Shown piece by piece: positions 50,926 to 60,610 of a stretch of DNA of 64,000 nt (position 1 is the stretch's first letter; every line of letters begins with the position of its first letter). Under the pieces are notes generated by a model, which was not told where the DNA came from, made no database searches, and was given only the letters and a program-made list of their open reading frames with translations. Location of the stretch: contig CASDOP010000001.1 of the NCBI GenBank assembly GCA_949282385.1, positions 248,001 to 312,000 of the forward strand, written 5' to 3'. Position numbers and translations under genes: made by a program. This DNA comes from an uncultured Clostridia bacterium (GTDB lineage Bacteria > Bacillota > Clostridia > Christensenellales > Borkfalkiaceae).

Positions 50926-53103
50926 TCACAAAACAGCGTTTTTACTGTGTCCGGAGGTGTAATTTTTAAAATATTCTTTCAATGCGCGCTCGTCGCTTAA
51001 AATTTGTGCAACTTCCGCGGCGTTTTCTATAGTTAAGTCTGCAAGAATGCCAGTAAATTTCTGCGGTGCGACAAGATTTGCGCAATTATACAATTCAAAC
51101 CTGCAATCGTCGGTGCGGTAGCGCCTTAAAGCAAACTGTCTGCCCGCTTCGTCCGTGAGGGTATATCTGCCCCTCTTATCGCACGACTTGCAAGTCTTGG
51201 AAAAGGGACAATAAATAATGTCCATGACCTTTATATTTCCTGCCGAAAGGCAGAAAGTGTTGCTGCGCGCAAGTTGGCGCGCTTCGGCATGAGTAAGTTC
51301 CTTTGAAAGAGCGATATAGTCGGCTTTGATATATGACAGCGAAAGCGCATTCCCCGCATTGAACCCGCTTCCCGCAAACAGCTTTAAACCGAGCTCGCGG
51401 GCGAGGGCGACAGAATAATATCCGTCGCAATATATGCCGTCGAATGCAGCTATTGTCGGCTTTAATTGCTCTATTGTCTGCGTGCTGAGATATGGAGGAA
51501 GATAAATAAACTTTTCGCCTGAAAAAGATGAATAAGCGTCTGGATTTATATGGAAATAATCGTCGGGATGAAGTATGCCTATATCCGCCATTACGTCCCT
51601 TAAATCGGAAGCAATTACAGCAACTTTGCGATTTACCGCATTATCCTTTTCGGGAACGAAAAGTTTTTCTTTTAATTCAATCTGCGGGCGGGCTGTCAGC
51701 TTTTCGTAATATCGGGCGTAAACTTCCCTTCTGAAAGAATTCAACGCCGAGGCAGGCACGAACGGATTGCCGATTATCTGTATGTCGCCGTATTCGACTG
51801 CGAAAGGATATGCGTCAACCTTGTCGAAACATCTTACAATATCTTCGGCGGTGGCGGCTCTGTTTACCGCTTCGCCGCAAATAAAATCGGATGTATATTC
51901 TTCGCCGTCTAACCATAAGACAATTTTCTGACCGCTGACAACGCTTGCTGACAGCGTAACAGCGCGCAGTTTTTTGCCCGACAAGAGCTGCTTATTAAGG
52001 CTGGCGTCGGTAGTTATGAAAACCTTGTCGCCGTTCATGAGACGGGTTGACGAGGAAAGCACAAAACCTCCCTTATACGCCCCGCCGAAACTCGCTCCGC
52101 CGACCTCTTTGCCCGAGCGGAGAATTTTGAAAGCGTCCCCCTCGGCGCAATCGCTGTTGCCGAGGCAGATAAATTTTCCGCCTATAACCTTCACAACTCC
52201 GCAGTATTCGCCTATGTGTCCCTGCACTGCCGAAGATATAAAAGTTTTATCCTGACCGAAAGCCAGACCTTTTGTGTAATTTCCGCGGTTATAAGTTCGC
52301 CTTAAGGCGGAAAGCTCGCCGCTTGCCTGACCGCCGCCGAGTAGCTTTTTATAGTATTTCACAGCCGCAGAAACATATTCGGGACGGCGCATTCTGCCTT
52401 CTATTTTAAAGGAAGCAACTCCCGCCTTTACAAGTTCATCAACGCTTTCGCCGACAGACAAGTCAGAAAGCGAAAGTCTGTAGGCAGGGTCGGAAAAACC
52501 ATCCCTGTCTATGCTGTATTTTTTGCGACATGGTTGCTTGCACCTACCGCGGTTACCGCTGTTTCCGCCCGCAAAGGACGACATATAGCATTGTCCCGAA
52601 AAACAAGTGCAGAGCGCGCCCTGTACGAAAACTTCGGTCTCTATAAAAGAAGCTATGCGCTTAATGTCGTCAAGAGGCGTTTCCCTTGAAAGAATTACGC
52701 GGCTGAAGCCGTACTCTGCGGCAAGTCGCGCGCCGTAAATATTGTTTACGCCCGACTGCGTCGAAAGATGCAGCGTTATCTGCGGACAACATTTCTTGAT
52801 ATATTTTCCGAGGAACATATCCTGAATAATCAGCGCGTCAGCGCCTGCGTTGTAAGCGGATACCGCGTCGCGCACGAACTGTTCCCTCTCGTCTTCCTTG
52901 ACGAGAGTGTTCATGGCTACATGCACTCTCACGCCGAGGGCATGCGCATAAGCCGCAAGTTTTTTCAAGGAAGCAAAGTCGAAGTTATCGGCAGATGCTC
53001 GTGCGGAAAAACTTGTAAGACCTAAATATATTGCGTTTGCGCCGCTGTTTATCGCGGCATAAGCGCAGTTTTCATTGCCCGCAGGGGCGAGAATTTCAAC
53101 CAT
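50926..53103 (-). CDS. U32-family peptidase-like protein (RlhA type, with DUF3656)
   Basis: A 725-residue U32 protein. The N-terminal barrel carries four conserved Cys (165, 172, 188, 192: CTCFSGQC and RCKQPC) that bind an Fe-S cluster in this family. A long C-terminal part fits DUF3656. The nearest known activity is RlhA, which hydroxylates a cytidine of 23S rRNA; older labels call it peptidase. It overlaps the HAD gene by 8 bases. Confidence 0.88.
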   Translation of the reverse strand: MVEILAPAGNENCAYAAINSGANAIYLGLTSFSARASADNFDFASLKKLAAYAHALGVRVHVAMNTLVKEDEREQFVRDAVSAYNAGADALIIQDMFLGKYIKKCCPQITLHLSTQSGVNNIYGARLAAEYGFSRVILSRETPLDDIKRIASFIETEVFVQGALCTCFSGQCYMSSFAGGNSGNRGRCKQPCRKKYSIDRDGFSDPAYRLSLSDLSVGESVDELVKAGVASFKIEGRMRRPEYVSAAVKYYKKLLGGGQASGELSALRRTYNRGNYTKGLAFGQDKTFISSAVQGHIGEYCGVVKVIGGKFICLGNSDCAEGDAFKILRSGKEVGGASFGGAYKGGFVLSSSTRLMNGDKVFITTDASLNKQLLSGKKLRAVTLSASVVSGQKIVLWLDGEEYTSDFICGEAVNRAATAEDIVRCFDKVDAYPFAVEYGDIQIIGNPFVPASALNSFRREVYARYYEKLTARPQIELKEKLFVPEKDNAVNRKVAVIASDLRDVMADIGILHPDDYFHINPDAYSSFSGEKFIYLPPYLSTQTIEQLKPTIAAFDGIYCDGYYSVALARELGLKLFAGSGFNAGNALSLSYIKADYIALSKELTHAEARQLARSNTFCLSAGNIKVMDIIYCPFSKTCKSCDKRGRYTLTDEAGRQFALRRYRTDDCRFELYNCANLVAPQKFTGILADLTIENAAEVAQILSDERALKEYFKNYTSGHSKNAVL

Positions 53104-53926
53104 TTATATAACCGAATTTTTTTATTACCTGCGCAATTGCGCCTTCATCGTTGGTGCATGAAATATAATCTGCGGCGTCTTTAAGCCCCTGCACGGCGTT
53201 ACCCACCGCCACTCCCGTTCCAGCCGCGACAACCATGGAAAGGTCGTTGAGGTTATCTCCTGCCGCAACGGTATCTTTTATATCTATTCCGTAATGATTT
53301 GCAAGAAATCTGAGAGCGCTGCCCTTGTCGTCGCCGAGAGGCGACACTTCCACAAGCACGTCCGCGCTGCAGGTTACATCATATCTGCCCGCAAACTTTT
53401 CCGAAAGATAATAAAGCAGTTTTTGTCTGTCTTCGGGGCGGCAGAGACTGGCGATTTTCTGCCATTTTTCATCGCTCGACGAAACATATTCGGAAAGCGG
53501 CGAAGAAACGTGCTTTGCCGTTATGCCCGTTATTTTTTCGTATAATTTAAGATATTTGTTGTCCTTGGGAATGTTTGAAAAGAGGTTATCTCCGCTGTAC
53601 GCGTTAATCGGCGCGCCAAGGTCTTCTAAAACCTTGCAAATTTCCGCAGCCTCAGAAGCGCTCAAACCGCCGTTGCGTATCAATTCGCCGCTCTTTATGT
53701 CGGCTATAACCGTACCCTGACAGGCAACTACGAGACCTTCAAGTCCCAAAGCGCGCACCTGAGGCAGAATTGACGCGAGCATTCTGCCCGTGCAGACGGC
53801 AAAAATACCGCCGTCCGAGATATATGAAGATATTGCGCTTTTTACCTCCGGCAACACGCGCTGGTCGGAAGTTATAAGCGTTCCGTCGAAATCGGAAACT
53901 ATGAGTTTTGCATTGAGTTGCGACAT
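53096..53926 (-). CDS. Cof-type HAD phosphatase
   Basis: A 276-residue HAD hydrolase with motif I IVSDFDGTLI, motif II AVCTGR, and motif IV VAAGDNLNDLSM, plus the Cof-type cap. It probably removes phosphate from a sugar or cofactor; the substrate is unknown. It lies between uvrC and the U32 gene with tiny gaps. Confidence 0.9.
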   Translation of the reverse strand: MSQLNAKLIVSDFDGTLITSDQRVLPEVKSAISSYISDGGIFAVCTGRMLASILPQVRALGLEGLVVACQGTVIADIKSGELIRNGGLSASEAAEICKVLEDLGAPINAYSGDNLFSNIPKDNKYLKLYEKITGITAKHVSSPLSEYVSSSDEKWQKIASLCRPEDRQKLLYYLSEKFAGRYDVTCSADVLVEVSPLGDDKGSALRFLANHYGIDIKDTVAAGDNLNDLSMVVAAGTGVAVGNAVQGLKDAADYISCTNDEGAIAQVIKKFGYING

Positions 53927-53927
53927 T

Positions 53928-55733
53928 TCAGTTTGAAAAATAATCCTTTATTTTACGCGCGAGCGCAAGGCTTATGCCGGGGGTTTTGGCAAGTTCTTCA
54001 ACCTCCGCGCTCATTATTTTGTCTATAGTCGAAAATTTATTCATAAGCGCAATTCTGCGCTGCTTACCAACGCCCTCTATCTTATCGAGTTCGCCGGAAA
54101 GTATATTCTTTGAATGAAGATTGCGGAAATAGGTTATGGCAAACCTGTGCGCTTCGTCCCTTATTCGCTGTATCATTCTCAGGGCATAGTCGCGGCGGGG
54201 AATTTTTATCGCATCGGCGCTGCCGCGGATAAAAATTTCTTCATCCTGCTTGGCAATAGAAATGAGGTCTATGTCGGTTACGCCCATTCTGTCGAAAATT
54301 TCCCCCACCGCAGTAAGTTGCCCCTTGCCGCCGTCGATGACGATGAGATCGGGTTTGGGAAATCTGTCTTCCTGGTCTGTGCCGAGTTTTTCCAGCCTTC
54401 TTAAAAGCACTTCCTGCAACGAAGCAAAGTCGTTCGCACCCTCGACCGTCTTTATTTTAAAGCGGCGATACTGCGATTTATCCGCTTCGCCGTCTGTAAA
54501 CACGACCATTGAACCGACTTTGTCCACGCCCGAAACATTGGAAATATCGTAGCACTCCATCCTTCTCGGATAGCGCGAAAGCGAAAGCATTTCCTGCAAT
54601 CTCGCGCAGGCGTTAGTCGTCATGTCGTCGCGGTGCTTAATTTTATCCACAGACTTTTCGAGGTAATCGTGCGCGTTGCGCTCAGCCATTTTTAAAAGCT
54701 GGGCTTTTACGCCCTGCTTTGCGGCGGTTATTTCGACTGTTTTGCCGAGCTTTTCCCTGAAAAATTTATCTATCAGACCGACTTCGCAATAGCCCTGCAC
54801 TATTATTTCGGCAGGGGGTTCGTGCGTGGTGTAATACTGCGTTATGAACGAAGTCAGCGCTTCGGCGTCGCTCATATGAGCTTCGTCGAGGGCGAAGGAA
54901 TTTCCGCCCTGCATTATGCCCTTTCTGGTAACGAGCACGCTTACCGCGGAATAGAGATTATTGGTTGCATATGCAATTATGTCTGCATCGATATATTTGT
55001 TTATCGAAGTAATTCTGCGCGCTTCGAGCTTGGAGAGCATGGCTATTTTATTTTTATAGTCCATAGCAAGCTCAAATGCTTCCGCCTCTGCCGCGGCATA
55101 CATTTTGTTTTCCAGAATGCTCTGCGCATTCTTATAATCGCCGTCGAGAAAGGCGAGTGCTTTGTTGACGCGTTCGGCATACTCTTCCCTTGTTATTTTA
55201 TGAGCGCAGGGCGCGGCGCACCTGCCAATATGATAATTGAGGCACTCGCGTTTGGGCTTTGAAGTAATCTGCGTTCTGCACAGCCTTATGCCGAACAGAA
55301 GCTGCGTTGCGTCGAGAATGTCTTTATAATTTATCCCGCCCATGAACGGTCCGAAATAGCGGCAACCGTCCTTTTTAATCTTTCTTGTAACGTAAAAAGA
55401 CGGAAAATCTTCACGCATATCGACTTTGATATAAGGATAGGTTTTATCGTCCTTTAAAAGTATGTTGTACTTTGGCTTATGCTTTTTTATAAGGTTGTTT
55501 TCGAGCGCGAGAGCGTCGATTTCGGATGTAGTTATAATATAGTTGAAGTCGGCGATGTTTGACACCATCTGCATGACTTTTTCGGGCTTTGGGGTATTGT
55601 GAAAATACTGTCTTACGCGGTTTTTCAGCACCTTTGCCTTGCCGACGTAAATTATGTTGCCGTACTTGTCGAGCATTATATAAACGCCCGAAGAATCGGG
55701 CAGGAGTTTTAATTTTTCGCTTATTACGTCCAT
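53928..55733 (-). CDS. uvrC: Excinuclease ABC subunit C
   Basis: A 601-residue UvrC: GIY-YIG nuclease (SGVYIMLDKYGNIIYVGKAKVLKNRV), Cys-rich HIGRCAAPC, UVR region, RNase-H-like C-nuclease (VIDGGKGQL) and C-terminal HhH (IEGVGKQRRIALMNKF). It makes the dual incisions of nucleotide excision repair. The ATG at 55733 gives the family start MDVISEKLKLLPDSSG, close to the predicted transcription start; the earlier in-frame start lies upstream of the -10. Confidence 0.95.
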   Translation of the reverse strand: MDVISEKLKLLPDSSGVYIMLDKYGNIIYVGKAKVLKNRVRQYFHNTPKPEKVMQMVSNIADFNYIITTSEIDALALENNLIKKHKPKYNILLKDDKTYPYIKVDMREDFPSFYVTRKIKKDGCRYFGPFMGGINYKDILDATQLLFGIRLCRTQITSKPKRECLNYHIGRCAAPCAHKITREEYAERVNKALAFLDGDYKNAQSILENKMYAAAEAEAFELAMDYKNKIAMLSKLEARRITSINKYIDADIIAYATNNLYSAVSVLVTRKGIMQGGNSFALDEAHMSDAEALTSFITQYYTTHEPPAEIIVQGYCEVGLIDKFFREKLGKTVEITAAKQGVKAQLLKMAERNAHDYLEKSVDKIKHRDDMTTNACARLQEMLSLSRYPRRMECYDISNVSGVDKVGSMVVFTDGEADKSQYRRFKIKTVEGANDFASLQEVLLRRLEKLGTDQEDRFPKPDLIVIDGGKGQLTAVGEIFDRMGVTDIDLISIAKQDEEIFIRGSADAIKIPRRDYALRMIQRIRDEAHRFAITYFRNLHSKNILSGELDKIEGVGKQRRIALMNKFSTIDKIMSAEVEELAKTPGISLALARKIKDYFSN

Positions 55734-55748
55734 ACTAAACCAAGTTAG

Positions 55749-55777
55749 ATTGTAACATATTGCTCGGATTTTTGCAA
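55749..55777 (-). promoter_or_regulatory. Promoter of the uvrC-to-tex gene run
   Basis: TTGCAA (55777-55772), a 17-base spacer, and TACAAT (55754-55749). The uvrC ATG is about 15 bases from the -10, so the 5' leader is short and lacks a strong SD. Confidence 0.7.
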
Positions 55778-55837
55778 TATTTAGCCGCAAGAATTTTTTG
55801 GCGTAAGTAGCTTAATGACACAGAAAAACAAAAGAAT

Positions 55838-55866
55838 TGCCCGCCCGACAAAATTGTCGGGCGGGC
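55838..55866. terminator. Terminator of the ABC exporter operon
   Basis: A 13-bp G+C-rich stem (55839-55851 with 55854-55866) ending in T-rich sequence on the plus side and a weaker T-run on the minus side. It follows the stop of the second ABC gene at 55882. Confidence 0.8.
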
Positions 55867-55881
55867 ATAAATTTTTTAAAA

Positions 55882-57801
55882 TTATTCGAGTTCAAAAGCG
55901 CCTGTGTAGAGCTGGTAATATTTACCTTTCTGCTCTATGAGCTGTTCATGGCTGCCGCGTTCTATGATTACGCCGTGATCAAGCACCATTATTGCGTGGC
56001 TGTTGCGGACGGTGGAAAGCCTGTGGGCGATTACGAATACCGTTCTGCCCTCCATAAGTTTATCCATGCCCTGCTCAATGAGCTTTTCTGTACGGGTATC
56101 GATGGACGAAGTTGCCTCGTCGAGAATGAGTACGGGACACTGCGAAACCATAGCTCTTGCAATAGCTAAAAGCTGCCTCTGACCCTGCGAAAGGTTAGCG
56201 CCGTCGCCCTTTATCATCGTATTGTAACCTTCGGGAAGGTGAACGATAAAGCTGTCTGCATTGGCAAGTTTAGCCGCTTTTATGCACTCTTCGTCGCTTG
56301 CGTTCAGTCTGCCGTAGCGGATATTATCCATAACCGTTCCGGTAAACAGGTGAGTATCCTGAAGAACTATGCCGAGCGAACGGCGAAGATCGGATTTTTT
56401 AATGTCCCTGATGTTTATGCCGTCGTAGGTAATCTGACCCGACTGAATATCGTAGAACCTGTTTATAAGGTTGGTTATTGTCGTCTTGCCAGCACCCGTC
56501 GAACCGACGAATGCAATTTTCTGACCGGGCTTCGCGTACAGATTTATGTTTTTAAGGATGACCTTTTCATGAGTATAGCCGAACACCACATCGTAGAAAC
56601 GTATATCGCCCTTGAGAGGAATGTACTCAGCACCGCCTTCGACAGGCTTTTTCCATGCCCATTTGCCCTCTTCCATCTCGCCGTAGGTGAGAGTGATGTC
56701 GCCGCCCTCGTCTTCGGGCTTTTCGTCGACCATTTCGAATATTCTTTCCGCACCGGCAAGTGCCATTACTATCGCGCTGAACTGCTGCGATACCTGCTGC
56801 ACGGGCATATTGAACTGCCTGGAATACATAAGGAAGGAAACGAGCATACCTGCCATAACGGCAACTCTGTTGGCGTTATCCGCTTCGAATACGCTGCAGA
56901 AAACAGAAAGCAGACCTGTTTCGCCGCCCAAAGCCATTATAAGCACGCCGACGAGCGCAACGAGCACGTACTGAAGATAACCGAGGTTGTTGTTTATAGG
57001 TCCCATAACAAAGGCATAAGCGTTAGCCTTGCTGCCCGCGTTGTTGAGTTCGTCGTTGAGAACTTTGAATTCCTCTCTCGCTTTCTGCTCGTGACAGAAT
57101 ACTTTGATGACTTTCTGACCTTCGGTCATTTCCTCGACGTAGCCGTTGAGCGCGCCGAGAGCTTTCTGGTTATTGAGGTAATATTTTGCAGATTTCCCAC
57201 CGATAAACTTGGTTACAAATACTATGCCGACAAGTATTACAAGGACGACAAACAGCAATGTTACGCTGTAAATTATCATGAATACAAGCACTGCTATGAG
57301 CGTGAGTACGGAAGATAAAATCTGGGGAATTGTCTGCGTGAGCAACTGACGCATGGTATCGACGTCGTTGGTATAAAGGCTCATCAGGTCGCCGTGCGTG
57401 TGAGTGTCGAAATACTTCAAAGGAAGCGTCTGCATTTTTGCAAACATGTCGTCGCGCATCTTTTTGAGCGTACCCTGCGCGATATACATCATTATGATGT
57501 TGTACAGGAAAGACGATACCGCACCGACAAAATAAATGCAACCCATAATCAGAACATTCTGATAAATAAGGTTCATATCGGCTAACTGCTGATGCGCCAT
57601 GAGTTCAGTTGTAATTATAGATACTCTCGATGCGGCTGTAACGTTTGCAACCGAGGAGAGAAGGACGAAGATTATGACGCACACCGTGGCAAATTTATTG
57701 CGCAGAAAGCTGTATTTAAGCAATCTGCCGAGCGTCTTCATGGGCGTTTTCGCCCTCTTGCCGCCATGCATTTTTCCGTGAGGTCCCGACATATTAGCCA
57801 T
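55882..57801 (-). CDS. ABC exporter half-transporter with intact ATPase site (heterodimer partner)
   Basis: A 639-residue fused membrane-ATPase subunit: N-terminal Gly/Lys/His-rich stretch, six membrane segments, then a nucleotide-binding domain with Walker A FVGSTGAGKTTITNL, signature LSQGQRQL and Walker B VLILDEATSSIDT with the catalytic Glu. It matches the active partner of BmrC/BmrD- or TM287/288-like exporters of drugs or lipids. The ATG at 57801 follows GGAGG. It overlaps its partner gene by 8 bases. Confidence 0.92.
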   Translation of the reverse strand: MANMSGPHGKMHGGKRAKTPMKTLGRLLKYSFLRNKFATVCVIIFVLLSSVANVTAASRVSIITTELMAHQQLADMNLIYQNVLIMGCIYFVGAVSSFLYNIIMMYIAQGTLKKMRDDMFAKMQTLPLKYFDTHTHGDLMSLYTNDVDTMRQLLTQTIPQILSSVLTLIAVLVFMIIYSVTLLFVVLVILVGIVFVTKFIGGKSAKYYLNNQKALGALNGYVEEMTEGQKVIKVFCHEQKAREEFKVLNDELNNAGSKANAYAFVMGPINNNLGYLQYVLVALVGVLIMALGGETGLLSVFCSVFEADNANRVAVMAGMLVSFLMYSRQFNMPVQQVSQQFSAIVMALAGAERIFEMVDEKPEDEGGDITLTYGEMEEGKWAWKKPVEGGAEYIPLKGDIRFYDVVFGYTHEKVILKNINLYAKPGQKIAFVGSTGAGKTTITNLINRFYDIQSGQITYDGINIRDIKKSDLRRSLGIVLQDTHLFTGTVMDNIRYGRLNASDEECIKAAKLANADSFIVHLPEGYNTMIKGDGANLSQGQRQLLAIARAMVSQCPVLILDEATSSIDTRTEKLIEQGMDKLMEGRTVFVIAHRLSTVRNSHAIMVLDHGVIIERGSHEQLIEQKGKYYQLYTGAFELE

Positions 57802-59557
57802 TATCTTCACCTCCCTGAACCTGAGATTCGTAAACTTCCTTATAAATTTCGTTGGTAGCAAGCAAATCTTCGTGCTTGCCCATGCCGTCTATCCGGCCTT
57901 CATCGAGCACAATTATAAGGTCTGCGTCCTGAACGGAGGCTATACGCTGGGCGATTATTATCTTTGTCGTTTCGGGCGCGTACTTTCTGAGGTTTTCCCT
58001 TATGGTTGCGTCCGTCTTGGTATCGACAGCCGAAGTTGAGTCGTCGAAGATTATTATCTTGGGGTGCTTTAAAAGAGCGCGGGCAATGCACAGTCTCTGC
58101 TTCTGTCCGCCGGAAACGTTTACGCCGCCCTGACCGAGGTCGTATTCGTACTTGTCGGGCAAATTCTGTATAAATTCGTCCGCGCAAGCCTGCTCTGCCG
58201 CTTCGCGTATCTGCTCGTCGGTTGCCGTTTCGTCGCCCCAACGCAAGTTTTCTGCTATCGTACCTGAAAACAGCACGTTTTTCTGCAAAACCATAGCGAC
58301 TTTGCTTCTCAGAGTGTCAAGATTGTAGCGCCTTACGTCCACGCCGCCGACCTTTACGCTGCCCGAGGCAACGTCGTAAAGCCTGGGAATGAGCGATACA
58401 AGCGATGTTTTGCCCGAACCCGTAGCGCCTATAATTCCCACTGTCTGTCCCGCTTTTATGTGCAGGTTGATATTTTCGAGAACGGTTACGTCCTTCTTCT
58501 GCGAGTAGCAGAAAGATACATTGTCAAAATCGATGTCGCCGTTCCTGACTTCAAAAACGGGATCTTCCGCCTTGGGAAGGGTTGTGCGTTCCTTCAAGAC
58601 TTCGGTTATACGGTCTGCAGAGCCCTTGGAAAGGGAAATGAAGTTGAGGCACATCGCAACCATCATGACGCCCGTAAGTATCTGTGCGGAATACTGGATG
58701 AGCGTCTGTATCTGGCTGGGGCTGATTCTGCCCGAGATGTTGCCGACGTACATATTGGAGCCGACTGTAAGAATTATAATGTTAACTATGAACATTACGA
58801 GCATGACGCTGGGCATCATTATGGTAAGTATTCTTTCAGCTTTTACGGAATACTTGTAAACTTCGCCGCTGGCATTCTTCATTTTGGAAATTTCTCTGTC
58901 TTCCCTTACATACGACTTGACAACCCTTATAGCCGTCAGGTCTTCCTGAACGACGGAGTTGAGAAGGTCGTATTTTTTGAACATCGTTCTGAAATAGGGA
59001 ACAACTTTGAACATGCAAATGGAAACAACTACGCCGAGAACCAACGCCGCGCATGCAAATATGAGCGCCATCATAGGTTCGATTATTACCGTCATTATAA
59101 TCGACGAAATAAACAATATGGGCGCGCGGACAAGCATACGAATGCTCATCTGATACGCGTTCTGCACGTTGGTTACGTCCGTCGTTATACGCGTAATGAG
59201 GCTGGATGTCGAATAGTTGTCAATATTTGCAAACGAGAAGGTCTGCAGATTATTGTACATGTCTTCCCTGAGGTTATGAGCGAGACCGCAGCTTGCCACG
59301 GCAGCCAATTTACCGCCGAGCGTGCCGAAGAACAGCGCCAGCAGCGCGCAGATGATCATGAGCGAAGCACATATAATAATCGTGCTTATATTAACTTGCT
59401 CTTTGGTTCCGTCTGCAACATACTGCAACTCACCCACAATGAAAGTCATAAGAAAGGGAATTACAATTTCCATGATCGCTTCGCCCGCCATTAAAACGGG
59501 GACGATGATCGAGGGCTTTTTGTACTCCCTTACGCTTTTCATTAAGTCTTTGATCAT
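57794..59557 (-). CDS. ABC exporter half-transporter with degenerate ATPase site
   Basis: A 587-residue partner: six membrane segments and a nucleotide-binding domain with Walker A IIGATGSGKTSLV, signature VSGGQKQRL, and Walker B KIIIFDDSTSAVDT in which the catalytic Glu is replaced by Asp. This split of one active and one degenerate site is typical of heterodimeric exporters. The ATG at 59557 follows GGAG by 6 bases. It is in one operon with a MarR gene upstream. Confidence 0.92.
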   Translation of the reverse strand: MIKDLMKSVREYKKPSIIVPVLMAGEAIMEIVIPFLMTFIVGELQYVADGTKEQVNISTIIICASLMIICALLALFFGTLGGKLAAVASCGLAHNLREDMYNNLQTFSFANIDNYSTSSLITRITTDVTNVQNAYQMSIRMLVRAPILFISSIIMTVIIEPMMALIFACAALVLGVVVSICMFKVVPYFRTMFKKYDLLNSVVQEDLTAIRVVKSYVREDREISKMKNASGEVYKYSVKAERILTIMMPSVMLVMFIVNIIILTVGSNMYVGNISGRISPSQIQTLIQYSAQILTGVMMVAMCLNFISLSKGSADRITEVLKERTTLPKAEDPVFEVRNGDIDFDNVSFCYSQKKDVTVLENINLHIKAGQTVGIIGATGSGKTSLVSLIPRLYDVASGSVKVGGVDVRRYNLDTLRSKVAMVLQKNVLFSGTIAENLRWGDETATDEQIREAAEQACADEFIQNLPDKYEYDLGQGGVNVSGGQKQRLCIARALLKHPKIIIFDDSTSAVDTKTDATIRENLRKYAPETTKIIIAQRIASVQDADLIIVLDEGRIDGMGKHEDLLATNEIYKEVYESQVQGGEDNG

Positions 59558-59573
59558 ATATATCTCCAAAAAT

Positions 59574-60008
59574 TTATTGCTTTTTTATATGCGCTATAAT
59601 CTTAAAGAGCAGCTCGCTCAGATTTGCGCGTTCTTCTTCCGTCAAAGCGTCTTCAATGATGAGGTCGGCGTTATTCATAAGTTCTTTATTCTTTTCGCAC
59701 AATTCGTCGCCTTCGGGCGTAAGCGTTATGTATTTTGTTCTCGCATCCTCTTCGGACGGAGTTCTGACGATGAACGAAGAACGCTCGAGATTAGAAAGCA
59801 TGGAAGAAACAGAAGAAGGACGCAAACCCGTTTCCCTTTCAACGTCGCGCTGGCAGACTTTTTCGCCGCGCATGTTTTTAATCTTCACGAATATCATTGT
59901 ATGCATCTGCATTCCGTTAAGTCCGTATTCGGACAACAGCGAATCAATTTTCCTTACGAGCAATGCATGCAGGCAACACATTCTGCCGAACAAACGCTTT
60001 TTTTCCAA
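59574..60008 (-). CDS. MarR-family regulator of the ABC exporter
   Basis: A 144-residue winged-helix regulator: VCQRDVERETGLRPSSVSSMLSNLERSSFI (HTH) and EEDARTKYITLTPEGD (wing). It heads the operon with the heterodimeric exporter. The start is TTG at 60008, with GAGG 10 bases upstream; an ATG follows 9 codons later. Repeats around the promoter may be its sites. Confidence 0.88.
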   Translation of the reverse strand: MEKKRLFGRMCCLHALLVRKIDSLLSEYGLNGMQMHTMIFVKIKNMRGEKVCQRDVERETGLRPSSVSSMLSNLERSSFIVRTPSEEDARTKYITLTPEGDELCEKNKELMNNADLIIEDALTEEERANLSELLFKIIAHIKKQ

Positions 60009-60055
60009 ATCCTTTAAGCCTCTATGACAAAATAAATTAGTTTGAAATCGAAATA

Positions 60056-60084
60056 ATTATAGTAACATAAAATTTTTTTGTCAA
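60056..60084 (-). promoter_or_regulatory. Promoter of the MarR / ABC exporter operon
   Basis: Perfect TTGACA (60084-60079) and TATAAT (60061-60056) hexamers with 17-base spacing. Two copies of TGAAATCGA (60043-60051 and 60106-60114) flank it and may be regulator sites. Confidence 0.8.
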
Positions 60085-60163
60085 ATGAATAGCTCAACTA
60101 AAATATGAAATCGAGGTGAAATTTTTATAATTTTACCGCCTTTTTACAATGCAACTAAAAACA

Positions 60164-60190
60164 GAACACACCTTTATAAAAGGTGTGTTC
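60164..60190 (-). terminator. Terminator of the oligopeptide ABC cluster
   Basis: A 12-bp stem (60164-60175 with 60179-60190) and 3-base loop, then TGTTTTTAG on the minus strand. It follows the DUF3899 gene. Confidence 0.85.
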
Positions 60191-60209
60191 GGATGATGTT
60201 AAATTTTAA

Positions 60210-60605
60210 TCATAAAGACATATATATGAAAAAAAATACAATGCCTGCGAGCAAAAACGCGCCACCGCAGATAAGCATGTAAGAATAATCGCGGCGCTTT
60301 CCGCTCTTCATTTCGCGATATTCGTAATAGGTCATTTTATCCTCTTCGCTTCGGACTTTTTTAAAAAGACTTATAAACTTTTTACCTGCAAACGAGAACA
60401 TATAAAACGCTCCGTGATTTGAACAGGCAACGAGCAGTCCCGAAAATAAAACGAGCAATCCCGGTATGGAAAAGGTGTCCGCAAGCGCCATCATGACGGA
60501 CTTTGCGTCAGTCTGCCAGTACAGCGAACGAAGAAATGATACTCCGACAGCGATAAGCAGACATACTGAAACTGTAACCGTATATTTTATGACAGTACTT
60601 TTCAT
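60210..60605 (-). CDS. DUF3899-like small membrane protein
   Basis: A 131-residue membrane protein with about three hydrophobic segments (about 8-26, 45-62 and 108-128) and a basic middle part with YYEYREMKSGKRRDY. It resembles DUF3899 proteins, which often accompany oligopeptide transporters in Firmicutes. It lies 5 bases after oppF; its role is unknown. Confidence 0.6.
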   Translation of the reverse strand: MKSTVIKYTVTVSVCLLIAVGVSFLRSLYWQTDAKSVMMALADTFSIPGLLVLFSGLLVACSNHGAFYMFSFAGKKFISLFKKVRSEEDKMTYYEYREMKSGKRRDYSYMLICGGAFLLAGIVFFFIYMSL

Positions 60606-60610
60606 TTAAT

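Noticed and set aside
50926-53103. Secreted collagenase-type peptidase as a virulence factor
   Set aside because: There is no signal peptide, and the Cys cluster plus DUF3656-like part fits the rRNA-modifying RlhA branch better than a secreted protease.
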